Under the pieces are notes generated by a model. That model was not told the origin of the DNA. It worked only from the letters and a program-made list of their open reading frames with translations, and ran no database searches. From Pseudomonas saponiphila (lineage in GTDB: Bacteria; Pseudomonadota; Gammaproteobacteria; Pseudomonadales; Pseudomonadaceae), in assembly GCF_900105185.1 (NCBI RefSeq), contig NZ_FNTJ01000001.1, positions 3,802,501 through 3,866,500 on the forward strand: a stretch of 64,000 nucleotides of DNA. The letters are read 5' to 3'. Of this stretch, positions 52,431 to 61,007 are shown piece after piece. The translations under genes and the position numbers were made by a program. Positions within the stretch are counted from its first letter, which is position 1. Each line of letters starts with the position of its first letter.

Positions 52431-53126
52431 CTAGAACTTGTAGCCCAACCCCACCATGTACACGAACGGGTCGACATCCACATTCACCTTGGAGCGCACC
52501 CCAAGCTGGCTGTTGTTCACATAGGCATCGGTGTTGATGTCGATGTAGCGCATCTGCGCGTTGAGCATCAGCCGGTCGGTAAGCATGTAGTCCATGCCCA
52601 CTTGTGCCGCCCAGCCCCAGGAGTTGCCGGCGCGAAAATTGTCGAAACCGGCGGCCGAAGCCCGGCTGCCGACCTTTTCATCGTAGATCCAGGTGTAGTT
52701 GAGCCCCGCCCCCACATAGGGCTGGAACGCCGATTTGCTGTGCATCGGGTAGTACAGCAGGCTCAGGGTCGGTGGCAGATGCTTGAGGGAGCCGAGCTTG
52801 CCATCGGCGATACCGCCGGCGGTGCCACTGAGGCTCACGTTGTGTTCAAAGGGGGTCGCCGCCAACAGTTCCACCGCCAGATGGTTGGTCAGCATGTAGG
52901 CGAAGTTCAGGCCCAATTGGGTATCGCTGCCCAGGCTCGCCTTGCCCCCCAGGTTGGTGCCGGCCAGGGCGCCACGATCGACCTTGACGCTGGAACTGCT
53001 CTCGCGCGGGTCCACCGTCACCGCGCCGGCACGGACAATGATGTCGCCGGCTTCGAAGGCCTGGGCCGTGGAAACGGCCAGGGAAGACAACAGCAGGCTG
53101 GTACTCAGAAGGGTCAATTTACGCAT
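52431..53126 (-). CDS. OmpW family outer membrane protein
   Basis: The product is 231 residues with a Sec signal peptide (KLTLLSTSLLLSSLAVSTAQA, cleavage near residue 23). The mature part is an 8-stranded barrel of the OmpW/AlkL type: DIIVRAGAVTVDPRES, TLSLLYYPMHSKSAFQPYVGAGLNYTW, GWAAQVGMDYMLTDRLMLN and a terminal FVYMVGLGYKF, where the last Phe is the BamA signal. These proteins let small hydrophobic molecules cross the outer membrane. The substrate is unknown. It stands alone. Confidence 0.9.
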   Translation of the reverse strand: MRKLTLLSTSLLLSSLAVSTAQAFEAGDIIVRAGAVTVDPRESSSSVKVDRGALAGTNLGGKASLGSDTQLGLNFAYMLTNHLAVELLAATPFEHNVSLSGTAGGIADGKLGSLKHLPPTLSLLYYPMHSKSAFQPYVGAGLNYTWIYDEKVGSRASAAGFDNFRAGNSWGWAAQVGMDYMLTDRLMLNAQMRYIDINTDAYVNNSQLGVRSKVNVDVDPFVYMVGLGYKF

Positions 53127-53324
53127 GCATCACTCCACTACTCGAACAACGGCCAACCCGCCAGGCGTGATCACGGCGGGCTGTGCCAGGGAGGCTCGAG
53201 TATCGAGAAGCGGGTAAAGACGCACATCTGCCGAATGACATAGGCCGCGGCCGATCGGCCTGGGGATGCGTTGCCAGGTGTTTCGTGGCGCCAGGCCAGG
53301 AGCGAGCGTCCGGCCTGTTTTCCC

Positions 53325-53771
53325 TCAGTCGAGCAAGCCGGCGTTCTTCAGCAGCTCGCCCAGCCCCTGGGGCACCAGCGGCGTGCCTTCGCTAAAGCTG
53401 CGGCTGTCATGCCAGCGGGCAACGAAGGGGGCGCCGTCGCTTTCCCGGGCATCGAGATGGGCGCGCTGGTAAAGGCTCGGATCGTCGAAGCGGGCGTCGT
53501 AGACCTGAACGATTTCATGGCCGGGTTTGCCGGCGAAGGTGAACAGGCTTTCCAGGGTGCCGATCAGCCGCAGGTGGTTGATCGACTGCCCCAGTTCCTC
53601 CTGCACTTCCCGGACAATCGCCCGAGCACTGTGCTCCCCGAAATCGATACCGCCGCCCAGCGGCCGGAACAGCGTCTGTTGCGTGTCGGCATCAACGAAC
53701 TGGTTGACCAGGATCTTGCCCTGGTGGTGGAAGACACACAGCGCCAGCGCGCGAATACGAGGTTCAGACAC
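53325..53771 (-). CDS. NUDIX hydrolase
   Basis: The protein is 148 residues from the GTG. The Nudix box is visible as GGGIDFGEHSARAIVREVQEELG (about residues 38-60), fitting G-x5-E-x7-R-E-x2-E-E-x-G-(x), with the metal-binding Glu residues in place. It probably hydrolyses a nucleoside diphosphate-linked compound. GTG 53771 is the likely start because the fold begins four residues later; an ATG at 53807 adds 12 residues without a ribosome site. It is in tandem with the next minus-strand genes. The substrate is unknown. Confidence 0.85.
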   Translation of the reverse strand: MSEPRIRALALCVFHHQGKILVNQFVDADTQQTLFRPLGGGIDFGEHSARAIVREVQEELGQSINHLRLIGTLESLFTFAGKPGHEIVQVYDARFDDPSLYQRAHLDARESDGAPFVARWHDSRSFSEGTPLVPQGLGELLKNAGLLD

Positions 53772-53828
53772 GGGATAAAGTCCATTTGCCGGTACGGGGC
53801 GCGGCATTAGAACACAGCGCAGCGAGCA

Positions 53829-54458
53829 TCAACCAAGGTAAAAATACTTCACCGCCAACGCCGGCACCTCCTCCATCGCCGACCACAGCTGCTCGTCCAG
53901 CTCGCCGCTGATCAGCTCATGCTGCTCATCGCTCAGCAACCCGGGAATGTCCCAGCGTTGCTCCAGTTGCGGATGGCCCTCAAGGTGGGCGATCAACTGC
54001 CGCTGGCGGCTGACCAGCCCCCGGGCGTTGCGTGCGCCGATGGCCGCCAGGGTGTCCAGCGCCAGCTCACAGGTCTGCTCGCCCCAGTTGCAGAAGAACT
54101 GCAGGAAGCCGCCGTTGTAGCCGTCCGCCTCCAGGCGCCAGAGCGCGACGATGGCCTGATCGTCCGCCGGCAAGCGGTCGAGCTGCCACTCCACCGCCCG
54201 CAAGCGCGCCATGGACTCATTGCACAGGTGCTCCCAGATCCAATCGATGGCCTCGACACTGACCCCTGACTCGCCCAACTGCGGCCAGGACACCCAACGC
54301 CCTCGGCGCTCGATCTGAAACTGCGCCCGCTGCTCGGGCGTGGCCTCGTGCAGGCATCGGTAGCGGCTCAGCGGCTGACGCAGTTGCAGGCCATCGGCCC
54401 AGCCGAGGCAGAGCATTTCGGCATCAAAGCTGACATGGGTGATGGGGCTGAGGTTCAT
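53829..54458 (-). CDS. DUF2442 plus DMP19-like domain protein
   Basis: A 209-residue protein made of two parts. Residues 1-70 match DUF2442 (HVSFDAEMLCLGWADGLQLRQPLSRYRCL, with the W and LxxPL pattern). Residues 85-209 look like the DMP19/DUF4375 family (EADGYNGGFLQFFCNWG, LALDTLAAIGA), a fold seen in DNA-mimic and immunity-like proteins. An AGGAT ribosome site lies 7 bases before the ATG. The gene is in tandem after a membrane protein gene. The combination in one polypeptide is unusual to my knowledge. Function unknown. Confidence 0.7.
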   Translation of the reverse strand: MNLSPITHVSFDAEMLCLGWADGLQLRQPLSRYRCLHEATPEQRAQFQIERRGRWVSWPQLGESGVSVEAIDWIWEHLCNESMARLRAVEWQLDRLPADDQAIVALWRLEADGYNGGFLQFFCNWGEQTCELALDTLAAIGARNARGLVSRQRQLIAHLEGHPQLEQRWDIPGLLSDEQHELISGELDEQLWSAMEEVPALAVKYFYLG

Positions 54459-54505
54459 CGAGCGGATCCTTGCAAGTAGAGGGTCAATGACGCGGCGCCG
54501 GCGGA

Positions 54506-55294
54506 TTACTCGCCGGTGGTCACGGGGCGCCGCGGGCCTAGGCCGTTGAACAGCGATAACAGCATCCCGGCCAGCAGTCCAAGCAGCAGGAACGGAAAGA
54601 CCCCACGGTTGAACAAGGGGATCCAGTAGTCCAGACCCGAAGCCCCCTTCAGTGATTCGGCGAACAATCCCGGGGCCCCGGACAGCAGCCAGATCAGCAG
54701 GCCACTGAGTCCGCCACCGATCACATAGCGCCAGCCGGTGGCGAGGAAGCGCTCCACCAGCCAGAGCATCGGCCAGCAGACCAGCATCGAAATCCACGCA
54801 CCGATCAGCGCCCCGAGCGAGAAAACCGGCAGGCTTTCCACGCCCTTTGGATAGAGCGTCACTGCCACCCCGCCGAGCGTCAGCGCCCCTGACAGCGGCA
54901 CGGCCAGCACCCGCCACCCTTGCCGCGCCCGCCCATGAAGCGGCACCGGCAGCTTGTCGATACCCCGGATCACCAGGCTGTACAGAGCGCCCAGGACCAA
55001 CCCGCCGGCCAGCGGCAACAACAGCAACTGCATCCACGAGGTGCGCACCAGCAAGGTCGCGACCAGGCTCAGGATCAGGCCGAGCCACAGATAGCGTGTC
55101 CTGGCTTGCGGCCAGCGCCGGTCCATCCACAGCAACAGGGGAATGCCCAGGACCATGGCTATCACGCTGCCAAACAGAAACCCGGAAAACAGCTGCGTAC
55201 CATTCCAGCCCTTGATCAGGCCCTTGGTCACGGCATAGACCAGACCGGCGCAGGCCGGCAGTGCAAACAAGCGCAGTTCGGCATTGGGCCGCAT
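54506..55294 (-). CDS. multi-pass membrane protein of unknown function
   Basis: The product is 262 residues, hydrophobic throughout, with seven to eight likely membrane spans (GFLFGSVIAMVLGIPLLLW, LWLGLILSLVATLLV, LLLLPLAGGLVLGALYSLVI, PLSGALTLGGVAVTL, and three in the C-terminal half ending with FPFLLLGLLAGMLLSLF). No transport or enzyme motif is recognised. The stop lies 47 bases before the start of the DUF2442 gene on the same strand, so the two are probably one operon. Function unknown. Confidence 0.7.
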   Translation of the reverse strand: MRPNAELRLFALPACAGLVYAVTKGLIKGWNGTQLFSGFLFGSVIAMVLGIPLLLWMDRRWPQARTRYLWLGLILSLVATLLVRTSWMQLLLLPLAGGLVLGALYSLVIRGIDKLPVPLHGRARQGWRVLAVPLSGALTLGGVAVTLYPKGVESLPVFSLGALIGAWISMLVCWPMLWLVERFLATGWRYVIGGGLSGLLIWLLSGAPGLFAESLKGASGLDYWIPLFNRGVFPFLLLGLLAGMLLSLFNGLGPRRPVTTGE

Positions 55295-55560
55295 AAGGTT
55301 TACCTGGGCTGGCAGCGAGTGCCGGATTGAATAATGGAGCGTTTCTACACAACTGCGGCGGACTAATCCACTGCTGGAAAAATCCCGCGCGACCTTGAAC
55401 GTGGTAATGACTTATTGCGCACTATCGGGGTATACAACCGGGCGAACATTCATCCGGACGCTCAGCCCCCCTACTCACCGACGACTCGCTGCACCTTGTG
55501 CTGTATGTCATCGCGAACGACGCCAATGCTTGAACTGCATCCGAACGAGTCACCAGCCCC

Positions 55561-55890
55561 ATGAAAATCTACCTCGACGACGAACGCCAGACCCCGCCCG
55601 GCTGGATTCGCACCTACTGGCCGGACGAAGTCATCGCGCTGCTCGAAACCGGCGGCGTCGAAGCCGTCAGCCTCGACCACGACCTCGGCGATGACTCACG
55701 CGGCACCGGCTACGACGTGATCCTATGGATCGAAGAAGCGGTGGCGCTGCACGGGTTCTGTCCCCCAAAGATTCATATCCATTCGGCCAATGCCAGCGCC
55801 GTGGAAAAGATGCGCGCGGGTGTGCAAGCGATCGATCGGCTGGCCCGCAACAACGTTTGCCGCCAACCAACCGACAACAGAGGCAGCTGA
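55561..55890 (+). CDS. cyclic-phosphate processing receiver-domain protein
   Basis: The product is 109 residues. MKIYLDDERQTPPGW at the start and EAVSLDHDLGDDS (about residues 34-46) are the two acidic clusters of the cyclic-phosphate processing receiver-like family (cpRR). IHIHSANASAVEKM (about 71-84) is the third motif. This family is thought from comparative genomics to handle RNA 2',3'-cyclic phosphate ends, but the activity is not proven. The next gene starts 4 bases after the stop, so they are co-transcribed. Confidence 0.82.
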   Translation: MKIYLDDERQTPPGWIRTYWPDEVIALLETGGVEAVSLDHDLGDDSRGTGYDVILWIEEAVALHGFCPPKIHIHSANASAVEKMRAGVQAIDRLARNNVCRQPTDNRGS

Positions 55891-55894
55891 CCCC

Positions 55895-56329
55895 ATGAGC
55901 GGCCACCTGTATGGCTACATCCACTGCTTTGACGCTTCACCGGCCGCCGAGGCGCACAATCGCGCGGTTCTGCACAGCCTGCCGGTCACAGGGGCGCAGA
56001 TCACCAGGGCGCTTTTCAGCCTGCTGCCCAACAGCCGGGGACATTGCTACTACGGGCATATGGTGCACTTCGCCTGCGCCCCCAAAGACAGCTACACCTT
56101 CGAAGATTCATGGCTGGCCGAATACGAAGCCCTGCTGCAGCGCTTGTTCTGGGACAGCTCGGAGGTGGTGCATACCTATTGCGGCGAACGTCGGACCTGG
56201 GGCTCCAGTAAAACCCACGGGCTCGCGCAACCAACAGGCTTGCAGATAAGCCACAGGAGGGTCTTTCCCTCCTACCACCACCTTGAGCCCGTCGAGGACA
56301 GCGCTGTGCCGACGCCGGGCAACCGCTGA
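55895..56329 (+). CDS. hypothetical protein
   Basis: A soluble 144-residue protein. It starts MSGHLYGYIHCFDASPAAEA and holds HCYYGHMVHFACAPKDSY (about residues 50-67) and SWLAEYEALLQRLFWDSSEV. The last 35 residues lose regular structure and could come from a shifted frame. GAGG precedes the ATG by 12 bases. It follows the cpRR gene by 4 bases and is probably co-transcribed with it. No family is recognised. Confidence 0.65.
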   Translation: MSGHLYGYIHCFDASPAAEAHNRAVLHSLPVTGAQITRALFSLLPNSRGHCYYGHMVHFACAPKDSYTFEDSWLAEYEALLQRLFWDSSEVVHTYCGERRTWGSSKTHGLAQPTGLQISHRRVFPSYHHLEPVEDSAVPTPGNR

Positions 56330-56365
56330 AGCGGCCAGCGCCCGCTTGATTGTCACGCCACGGGG

Positions 56366-56941
56366 TTACACAAAACGCGCGACGAGCGGCGCCGGGCTGG
56401 GCCAATCGGCCCTCAACAGCCCGTACTGCACCAGATCATGATGCGCCCCCAGCCAATACCCCGCCTGACGTGAAAGCCCTTCGCGGACAAATCCCGCCCG
56501 TTCCAGCAATCGGAGGGACGCACAGTTCTGCGGGTGCACCTGGGCCTCGATCCGGTTCAGCGCCATGTGGGCAAAGCCCCAGTCGAGGATGGCCTCCAGC
56601 GCCTCGGTCATCAGCCCCTGCCCTTGCGCTGCACGCGCCAGCTCGAAGCCGATGGCGCAGCTGCGCCACTGGCGGTTCCATTTGCACAGGCCACAGGTGC
56701 CCAGCAGGCCAGGTTCGGCCTGGCGTTCGATACCCCAGCGGACGCCCGGGTTGGGCAAGGTCCGCCAGCTGGCGAACAGCGCCAGCAATTGCTCGGCCTG
56801 CTGGTAATCGGTAATGGGGTCGGTGCCGAACCACTGCATGGCCTCGGCGTCGCTGTGAATCGCGAACAGCGCCGGGATATCACTCGGCACCAATTCCCTG
56901 AGGATCAGGCGCGGGGTGCGAATAACCGGAAAATCGCTCAA
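56366..56941 (-). CDS. GNAT family N-acetyltransferase (RimJ/RimL type)
   Basis: A 191-residue RimJ/RimL-type acetyltransferase. VIRTPRLILRELVPSDIPALFAIHSDAEAMQWFG is the family start. ARAAQGQGLMTEALEAIL (about residues 107-124) is the acetyl-CoA site, and NCASLRLLERAGFVREG follows. TTG at 56941 is the best start: a G-rich stretch stands before it, and there is no ATG between it and the conserved part. It follows the EcsC-family gene by 11 bases in one operon. The acetyl acceptor is unknown. Confidence 0.84.
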   Translation of the reverse strand: MSDFPVIRTPRLILRELVPSDIPALFAIHSDAEAMQWFGTDPITDYQQAEQLLALFASWRTLPNPGVRWGIERQAEPGLLGTCGLCKWNRQWRSCAIGFELARAAQGQGLMTEALEAILDWGFAHMALNRIEAQVHPQNCASLRLLERAGFVREGLSRQAGYWLGAHHDLVQYGLLRADWPSPAPLVARFV

Positions 56942-56952
56942 TTGCAGCCCCC

Positions 56953-57804
56953 CTAGCCTGCCAACCGCCGGCCCAGAATCTGCGCATACTCGCCCTTGAT
57001 CTGCTCGAAGCCGTACTTGTGCTCCAGGCGCTTGACGATGAAGTGCCCGCGGGCCATGTCCTGATAGAAGTCGGTGAACAGCGCATTGATGGTGGCGCCG
57101 GTAAAGGCGCCGATCACCGGCACCGCCTGGGCCGCGAACTTGCTGGAAATGGTCACGCCGTAACGGCTGGCGACCTTCTCGATCAGCAGCGCCAGCCACT
57201 TGCCCACCTGCCCCGGCGACAACCGGCCGGCCGCCCCGGCACCCTGTTTGGCGGCAATCGCCGCCAGTTCCTTGGACAACTGCTGCATGGCCTGGGTGGT
57301 GAAGCTGCGGGTGATGTAATAGCCGGTCTCGGTGGCGTCATCGGCCTGGCTGTTGCCGCCCATGGCGAACACTTCGATGCACGCCTGCTTGGTGGCGAAA
57401 TCCTCCAGGTCGAAGCCTTCGCTGCGAGCCACATCGGCCACCGAGCGCATCATGATGGTGGTGGAAATAGGCAATTCGACGAACAGCGCGGCAAACCCGA
57501 AAGCGCCGCCCACTGCGCCGGAGGTGGCGGCATAGACTTTGTGCAGGAGCGTCGACGCCTGTTTTTTCGGGGTGTTTTCCAGGCTCCACAGTGCGGCATC
57601 GGCGGAGGTGTGCAGCGCGGCCACCACCGCGCCATTGATTTTTCCGGACACCCAATTGGGCAACGCCTTGACCGCGCTTTCAATCGGCGAGCCCAGCAGG
57701 CCGGACAGGCGCGCGGTCAACGAAGGGGATTCCAGCAGGCTGACGGCCCGCTTCAGGTCCTGATAATCCTCGGCATTGTCTTTGATGCTCACCGGTTTCT
57801 CCAT
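56953..57804 (-). CDS. EcsC family protein
   Basis: The product is 283 residues. It matches the EcsC family: an N-terminal helical part, then SGAVGGAFGFAALFVELPISTTIMMRSVADVARSEG (about residues 94-130) and the FTGATINALFTDFYQDMARGHFIVKRLE segment near residues 235-265. It is rich in small residues in the central hydrophobic stretch, which is thought to associate with the membrane. Its role in Proteobacteria is unclear. The gene is immediately upstream of the RimJ/RimL-type gene, in an operon. Confidence 0.83.
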   Translation of the reverse strand: MEKPVSIKDNAEDYQDLKRAVSLLESPSLTARLSGLLGSPIESAVKALPNWVSGKINGAVVAALHTSADAALWSLENTPKKQASTLLHKVYAATSGAVGGAFGFAALFVELPISTTIMMRSVADVARSEGFDLEDFATKQACIEVFAMGGNSQADDATETGYYITRSFTTQAMQQLSKELAAIAAKQGAGAAGRLSPGQVGKWLALLIEKVASRYGVTISSKFAAQAVPVIGAFTGATINALFTDFYQDMARGHFIVKRLEHKYGFEQIKGEYAQILGRRLAG

Positions 57805-57927
57805 GGGCTGCGACCTACTGCGCCCGGGCAGCATAAACCGCTTGCCGCTCGGATCACGACAAGATTCATCCTGCCGGGGCGCCCCCACGAAGCTGACGCT
57901 TCATGGGGGCGCAGAGGTGGCAGCAGG

Positions 57928-60492
57928 TCAATCCTGCAACCAGACCCGCACCTGGGGCTGCGCGCCTTCGATGAACACCAGGCTGGCCACCTGCCCCGCC
58001 TCGATCAGGTCCTGACGGGCCCATTGCAGGGACTCCAGCAGCGGCGCGCGCTGCACCAGCTCAACGCGCGCCACCGCGGCCTTCATCGACTGCCGGGCAT
58101 CGGACTTGGCCTTGCGAATGGCCGCCAGCGTGGCGCTGACCGCCTCCAGCATCGGCTCGACAAAGTCCTCGGCCACCTGCGCCTCGGGCCACTGGGCACG
58201 GTGCACCGAACCCGGCTGCCAGCAACGCCAGACCTCCTCGCAGACAAAGGGCAGAAACGGCGCGAACAAACGTTGCAGGACACTCAAGGCCGCCGCCAGG
58301 GCGTTGCGCGCCGAGTGCCCCTCGAGGCGATAGGCGCGGCGCTTGACCAGCTCGACATAGTCATCGCAGAACCACCAGAAGAAACCCTCGATGCCGATCA
58401 GCGCGCTGCTGTAGTCGTAGCCCTCCAGCGCCGCCTCGGCGGCGGCGGTGACCGCCCCCAGGCGTTGCAGCATGGCCTGGTCCAGCCTCTGCTCGACCGG
58501 CCCCTGCGGGTCGCCCGGCACGCCGAATACCAGCTTCGACAGGTTGAACAACTTCAGCGCCAGGCGCCGGCCGATCTTCATCTGCTGCTCTTCGAAGGCG
58601 GTGTCGCTGCCCGGGCGCCCAAGGGCCGCCCAATAGCGCACGGCATCGCTGCCGTATTGCTCCAGCAAGCCCTGGGGCGTGACCACATTGCCCCGCGACT
58701 TGGACATCTTCTTGCGGTCCGGATCAAGGATCCAGCCCGACAGCGCCACATGCTTCCAGGGCGCCGTGGCCGCCTCGAAGTGGCTGCGCACCAGGGTCGA
58801 GAACAGCCAGGTGCGGATGATGTCGTGGCCCTGGGGGCGCAGGTCCATGGGGTAGACCCGGGCAAACAGGTCGTCGCCCTCCTCCCAGCCGGCGGCGATC
58901 TGCGGGGTCAGGGAGCTGGTGGCCCAGGTGTCCATGATGTCCCGTTCGCCGATAAAGCCATGGGGCTGGCCGCGTTGCTCGGGGCGGTAGCCCGCTGGCG
59001 TATCCAGGGTCGGGTCCACCGGCAGCGAGGCCTCGTCTGCCAGGATCGGCCTGTCGTAGTCCGCTTCGCCCTGGGCATCCAGGGGATACCAGAACGGAAG
59101 CGGCACGCCGAACACCCGCTGGCGGCTGATCAGCCAGTCGCCATTGAGGCCGCCGACCCAGTGTTCGTAGCGGCTGCGCATGAACGGCGGATGCCACTCC
59201 AGGGCCTGGCCGCGGCCGAGCAACTGCTGGCGCAGTTCAGCGCTGCGCCCACCGTTGCGCAGGTACCACTGGCGCGTGGCGACAATCTCCAGGGGCTGGT
59301 CGCCCTTCTCGAAAAACTTCACCCCGTGCCGGATCGGTCGCGGTTCGCCAAGCAAGGCGCCGCATTCGCGCAATAGCGCCAGCAAGGTCTTGCGCGCCTG
59401 GGGCAGGCTGCGCCCGGCCAGCGTTGCATAGGCTTGGCGCGCGGCCGGGGTGGCCAGCCAGTCGGGAACCTGGGCCAGCAACCGACCGTCCGCGCCGATG
59501 ATCGAGCGGGTCGGCAGCTGCAGTTCACGCCACCAGAGCACATCGGTCAGATCGCCAAAGGTACAGACCATCGCCAGCCCACTGCCCTTCTGCGGGTCGG
59601 CCAGGGCGTGGGCCAGCAACGGCACCTCGACCTCGAACAGCGGCGAGCGCAGCCGCTGGCCGAAGCGCCCCTGGTAACGCGGATCGTCCGGATTCGCCAC
59701 CAGCGCCACACAGGCCGCGAGCAATTCGGGACGGGTGGTGGCAATGCTCAGGTCCGGCCCGTCGATGCCCTCAAAGCGCAGCTCGTGATAGGCCCCGGCC
59801 ACCTCCCGCTCCTCCAGCTCGGCCTGGGCCACGGCGGTCTGGAAGGTCAGGTCCCACAGGCAGGGCGCCTGCTGGCTGTAGAGTTCGCCGCGCCGGTAAT
59901 TGCGCAGCAAGGCGCGCTGGCTGACGCGTTGCGCACGCTCATCGATGGTGGCGTAGGTCAGGCCCCAGTCCACCGACAGGCCCAGTTGCATGAACAAGCG
60001 GCGAAAGGCCTGCTCGTCGACGGCGGTCAACTGGTGGCACAGCTCGACAAAGTTGCGCCGGCTGACCGGCGCATAGTCGGCGCGCCGCTCGGCGACCCGG
60101 GCCGGTGGCTGCAACTGCGGCTGGTAAGGCACCAGGGGCTCGCAGCGCACGCCGTAGTAGTTCTCGACCCGGCGTTCGGTGGGCAAGCCGTTGTCGTCCC
60201 AGCCCATGGGATAGAACACGGCCTTGCCGCGCATGCGTTGGAAGCGCGCGATGATATCGGTGTGGGTGTAGCTGAACACATGGCCGACGTGCAACGAGCC
60301 GGAGGCCGTAGGTGGCGGTGTGTCGATGGAGTAGACCGCGTCCCGGGTGGCACTGCGATCGAAGGCGTAGGTGCCCTCTTCCAGCCAGCGCTGGGACCAG
60401 CGTGTTTCGAGATGTTCAAGCGAGGGTGTGGCGATGGGGCAAAGCGTTGCGGTTACACGTTTAACGGTGACATAGCATCCTCCTGTTATCAC
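57928..60492 (-). CDS. valS: second valine--tRNA ligase (ValRS-like)
   Basis: The class I aminoacyl-tRNA synthetase has 854 residues and the ValRS layout. The HIGH-type motif is SGSLHVGHVF (about residues 64-73), the editing domain contains IATTRPELLAACVALVAN, and KMSKS lies near residue 590 (KKMSKSRGN). An anticodon-binding domain (GIEGFFWWFCDDYVELVK) and a short tail complete it. It is shorter than the main ValRS, as expected for a duplicate. The 5' end is odd: AGGAGG points to ATGs that open only 5- or 6-codon frames. The usable in-frame starts are GTG 60492 and ATG 60507, both upstream of the AGGAGG. A frameshift or a leader peptide is possible. Confidence 0.8.
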   Translation of the reverse strand: MITGGCYVTVKRVTATLCPIATPSLEHLETRWSQRWLEEGTYAFDRSATRDAVYSIDTPPPTASGSLHVGHVFSYTHTDIIARFQRMRGKAVFYPMGWDDNGLPTERRVENYYGVRCEPLVPYQPQLQPPARVAERRADYAPVSRRNFVELCHQLTAVDEQAFRRLFMQLGLSVDWGLTYATIDERAQRVSQRALLRNYRRGELYSQQAPCLWDLTFQTAVAQAELEEREVAGAYHELRFEGIDGPDLSIATTRPELLAACVALVANPDDPRYQGRFGQRLRSPLFEVEVPLLAHALADPQKGSGLAMVCTFGDLTDVLWWRELQLPTRSIIGADGRLLAQVPDWLATPAARQAYATLAGRSLPQARKTLLALLRECGALLGEPRPIRHGVKFFEKGDQPLEIVATRQWYLRNGGRSAELRQQLLGRGQALEWHPPFMRSRYEHWVGGLNGDWLISRQRVFGVPLPFWYPLDAQGEADYDRPILADEASLPVDPTLDTPAGYRPEQRGQPHGFIGERDIMDTWATSSLTPQIAAGWEEGDDLFARVYPMDLRPQGHDIIRTWLFSTLVRSHFEAATAPWKHVALSGWILDPDRKKMSKSRGNVVTPQGLLEQYGSDAVRYWAALGRPGSDTAFEEQQMKIGRRLALKLFNLSKLVFGVPGDPQGPVEQRLDQAMLQRLGAVTAAAEAALEGYDYSSALIGIEGFFWWFCDDYVELVKRRAYRLEGHSARNALAAALSVLQRLFAPFLPFVCEEVWRCWQPGSVHRAQWPEAQVAEDFVEPMLEAVSATLAAIRKAKSDARQSMKAAVARVELVQRAPLLESLQWARQDLIEAGQVASLVFIEGAQPQVRVWLQD

Positions 60493-60587
60493 CCGGTGGC
60501 GCCGCAAAGGTCGGCGCCGAGGGGAAAATATATAGAGGATTGCGCGGCATTAGTAAATCGCCCGAGCGCGGCTTTTAGCATTGCGTC

Positions 60588-60875
60588 TCAATCGAACTGC
60601 AGTTGCGCGGCCGATGCCGGGTACTTGCTCTGCAGGCGCCGCAGGCATTGTTCCATCAGCCGCGCATCGTCCGGCAAGCGTCGGGAAAGGCTGTGCCAGC
60701 CCGTGATCCGCAACTGCAGCGGCATCTCTACCAGACCAGAAATGGCATCCCAGAAGGCATCCCAGTTGCAGCCATACCAAAGGGGCAAACCCAAGGCATC
60801 GCGCAAGGCCAGGTGCAGCTCACGGGCCGAGCCCAGGTCGCGCACATCAATTTCCAGCAACTGCGGGCGGGTCAT
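60588..60875 (-). CDS. barstar-like ribonuclease inhibitor family protein
   Basis: A 95-residue protein matching the barstar fold. It contains IDVRDLGSARELHLALRDALGLP, then YGCNWDAFWDAISGLVEMPLQLRI (about residues 34-57), which has the Y-G-x-N-x-D-A-x-x-D pattern, then LMEQCLRRLQSKY. Barstar relatives inhibit RNases of the barnase type. No barnase-type toxin gene is adjacent, so it may be an orphan immunity protein or serve another role. It lies upstream of the ValRS-like gene on the same strand. Confidence 0.85.
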   Translation of the reverse strand: MTRPQLLEIDVRDLGSARELHLALRDALGLPLWYGCNWDAFWDAISGLVEMPLQLRITGWHSLSRRLPDDARLMEQCLRRLQSKYPASAAQLQFD

Positions 60876-61007
60876 GTTCCGTGCCTCTGCTCAGGTTCAT
60901 CGGCCGCCAGCATACCCGATGCCGGGGCCCATCCTGGCAGGCGTTGGTGCGGCGCAAGGACTGGGGCACGACCCGCGCCCTGACGGCCGCTCATGCCGCC
61001 GGCGAAT

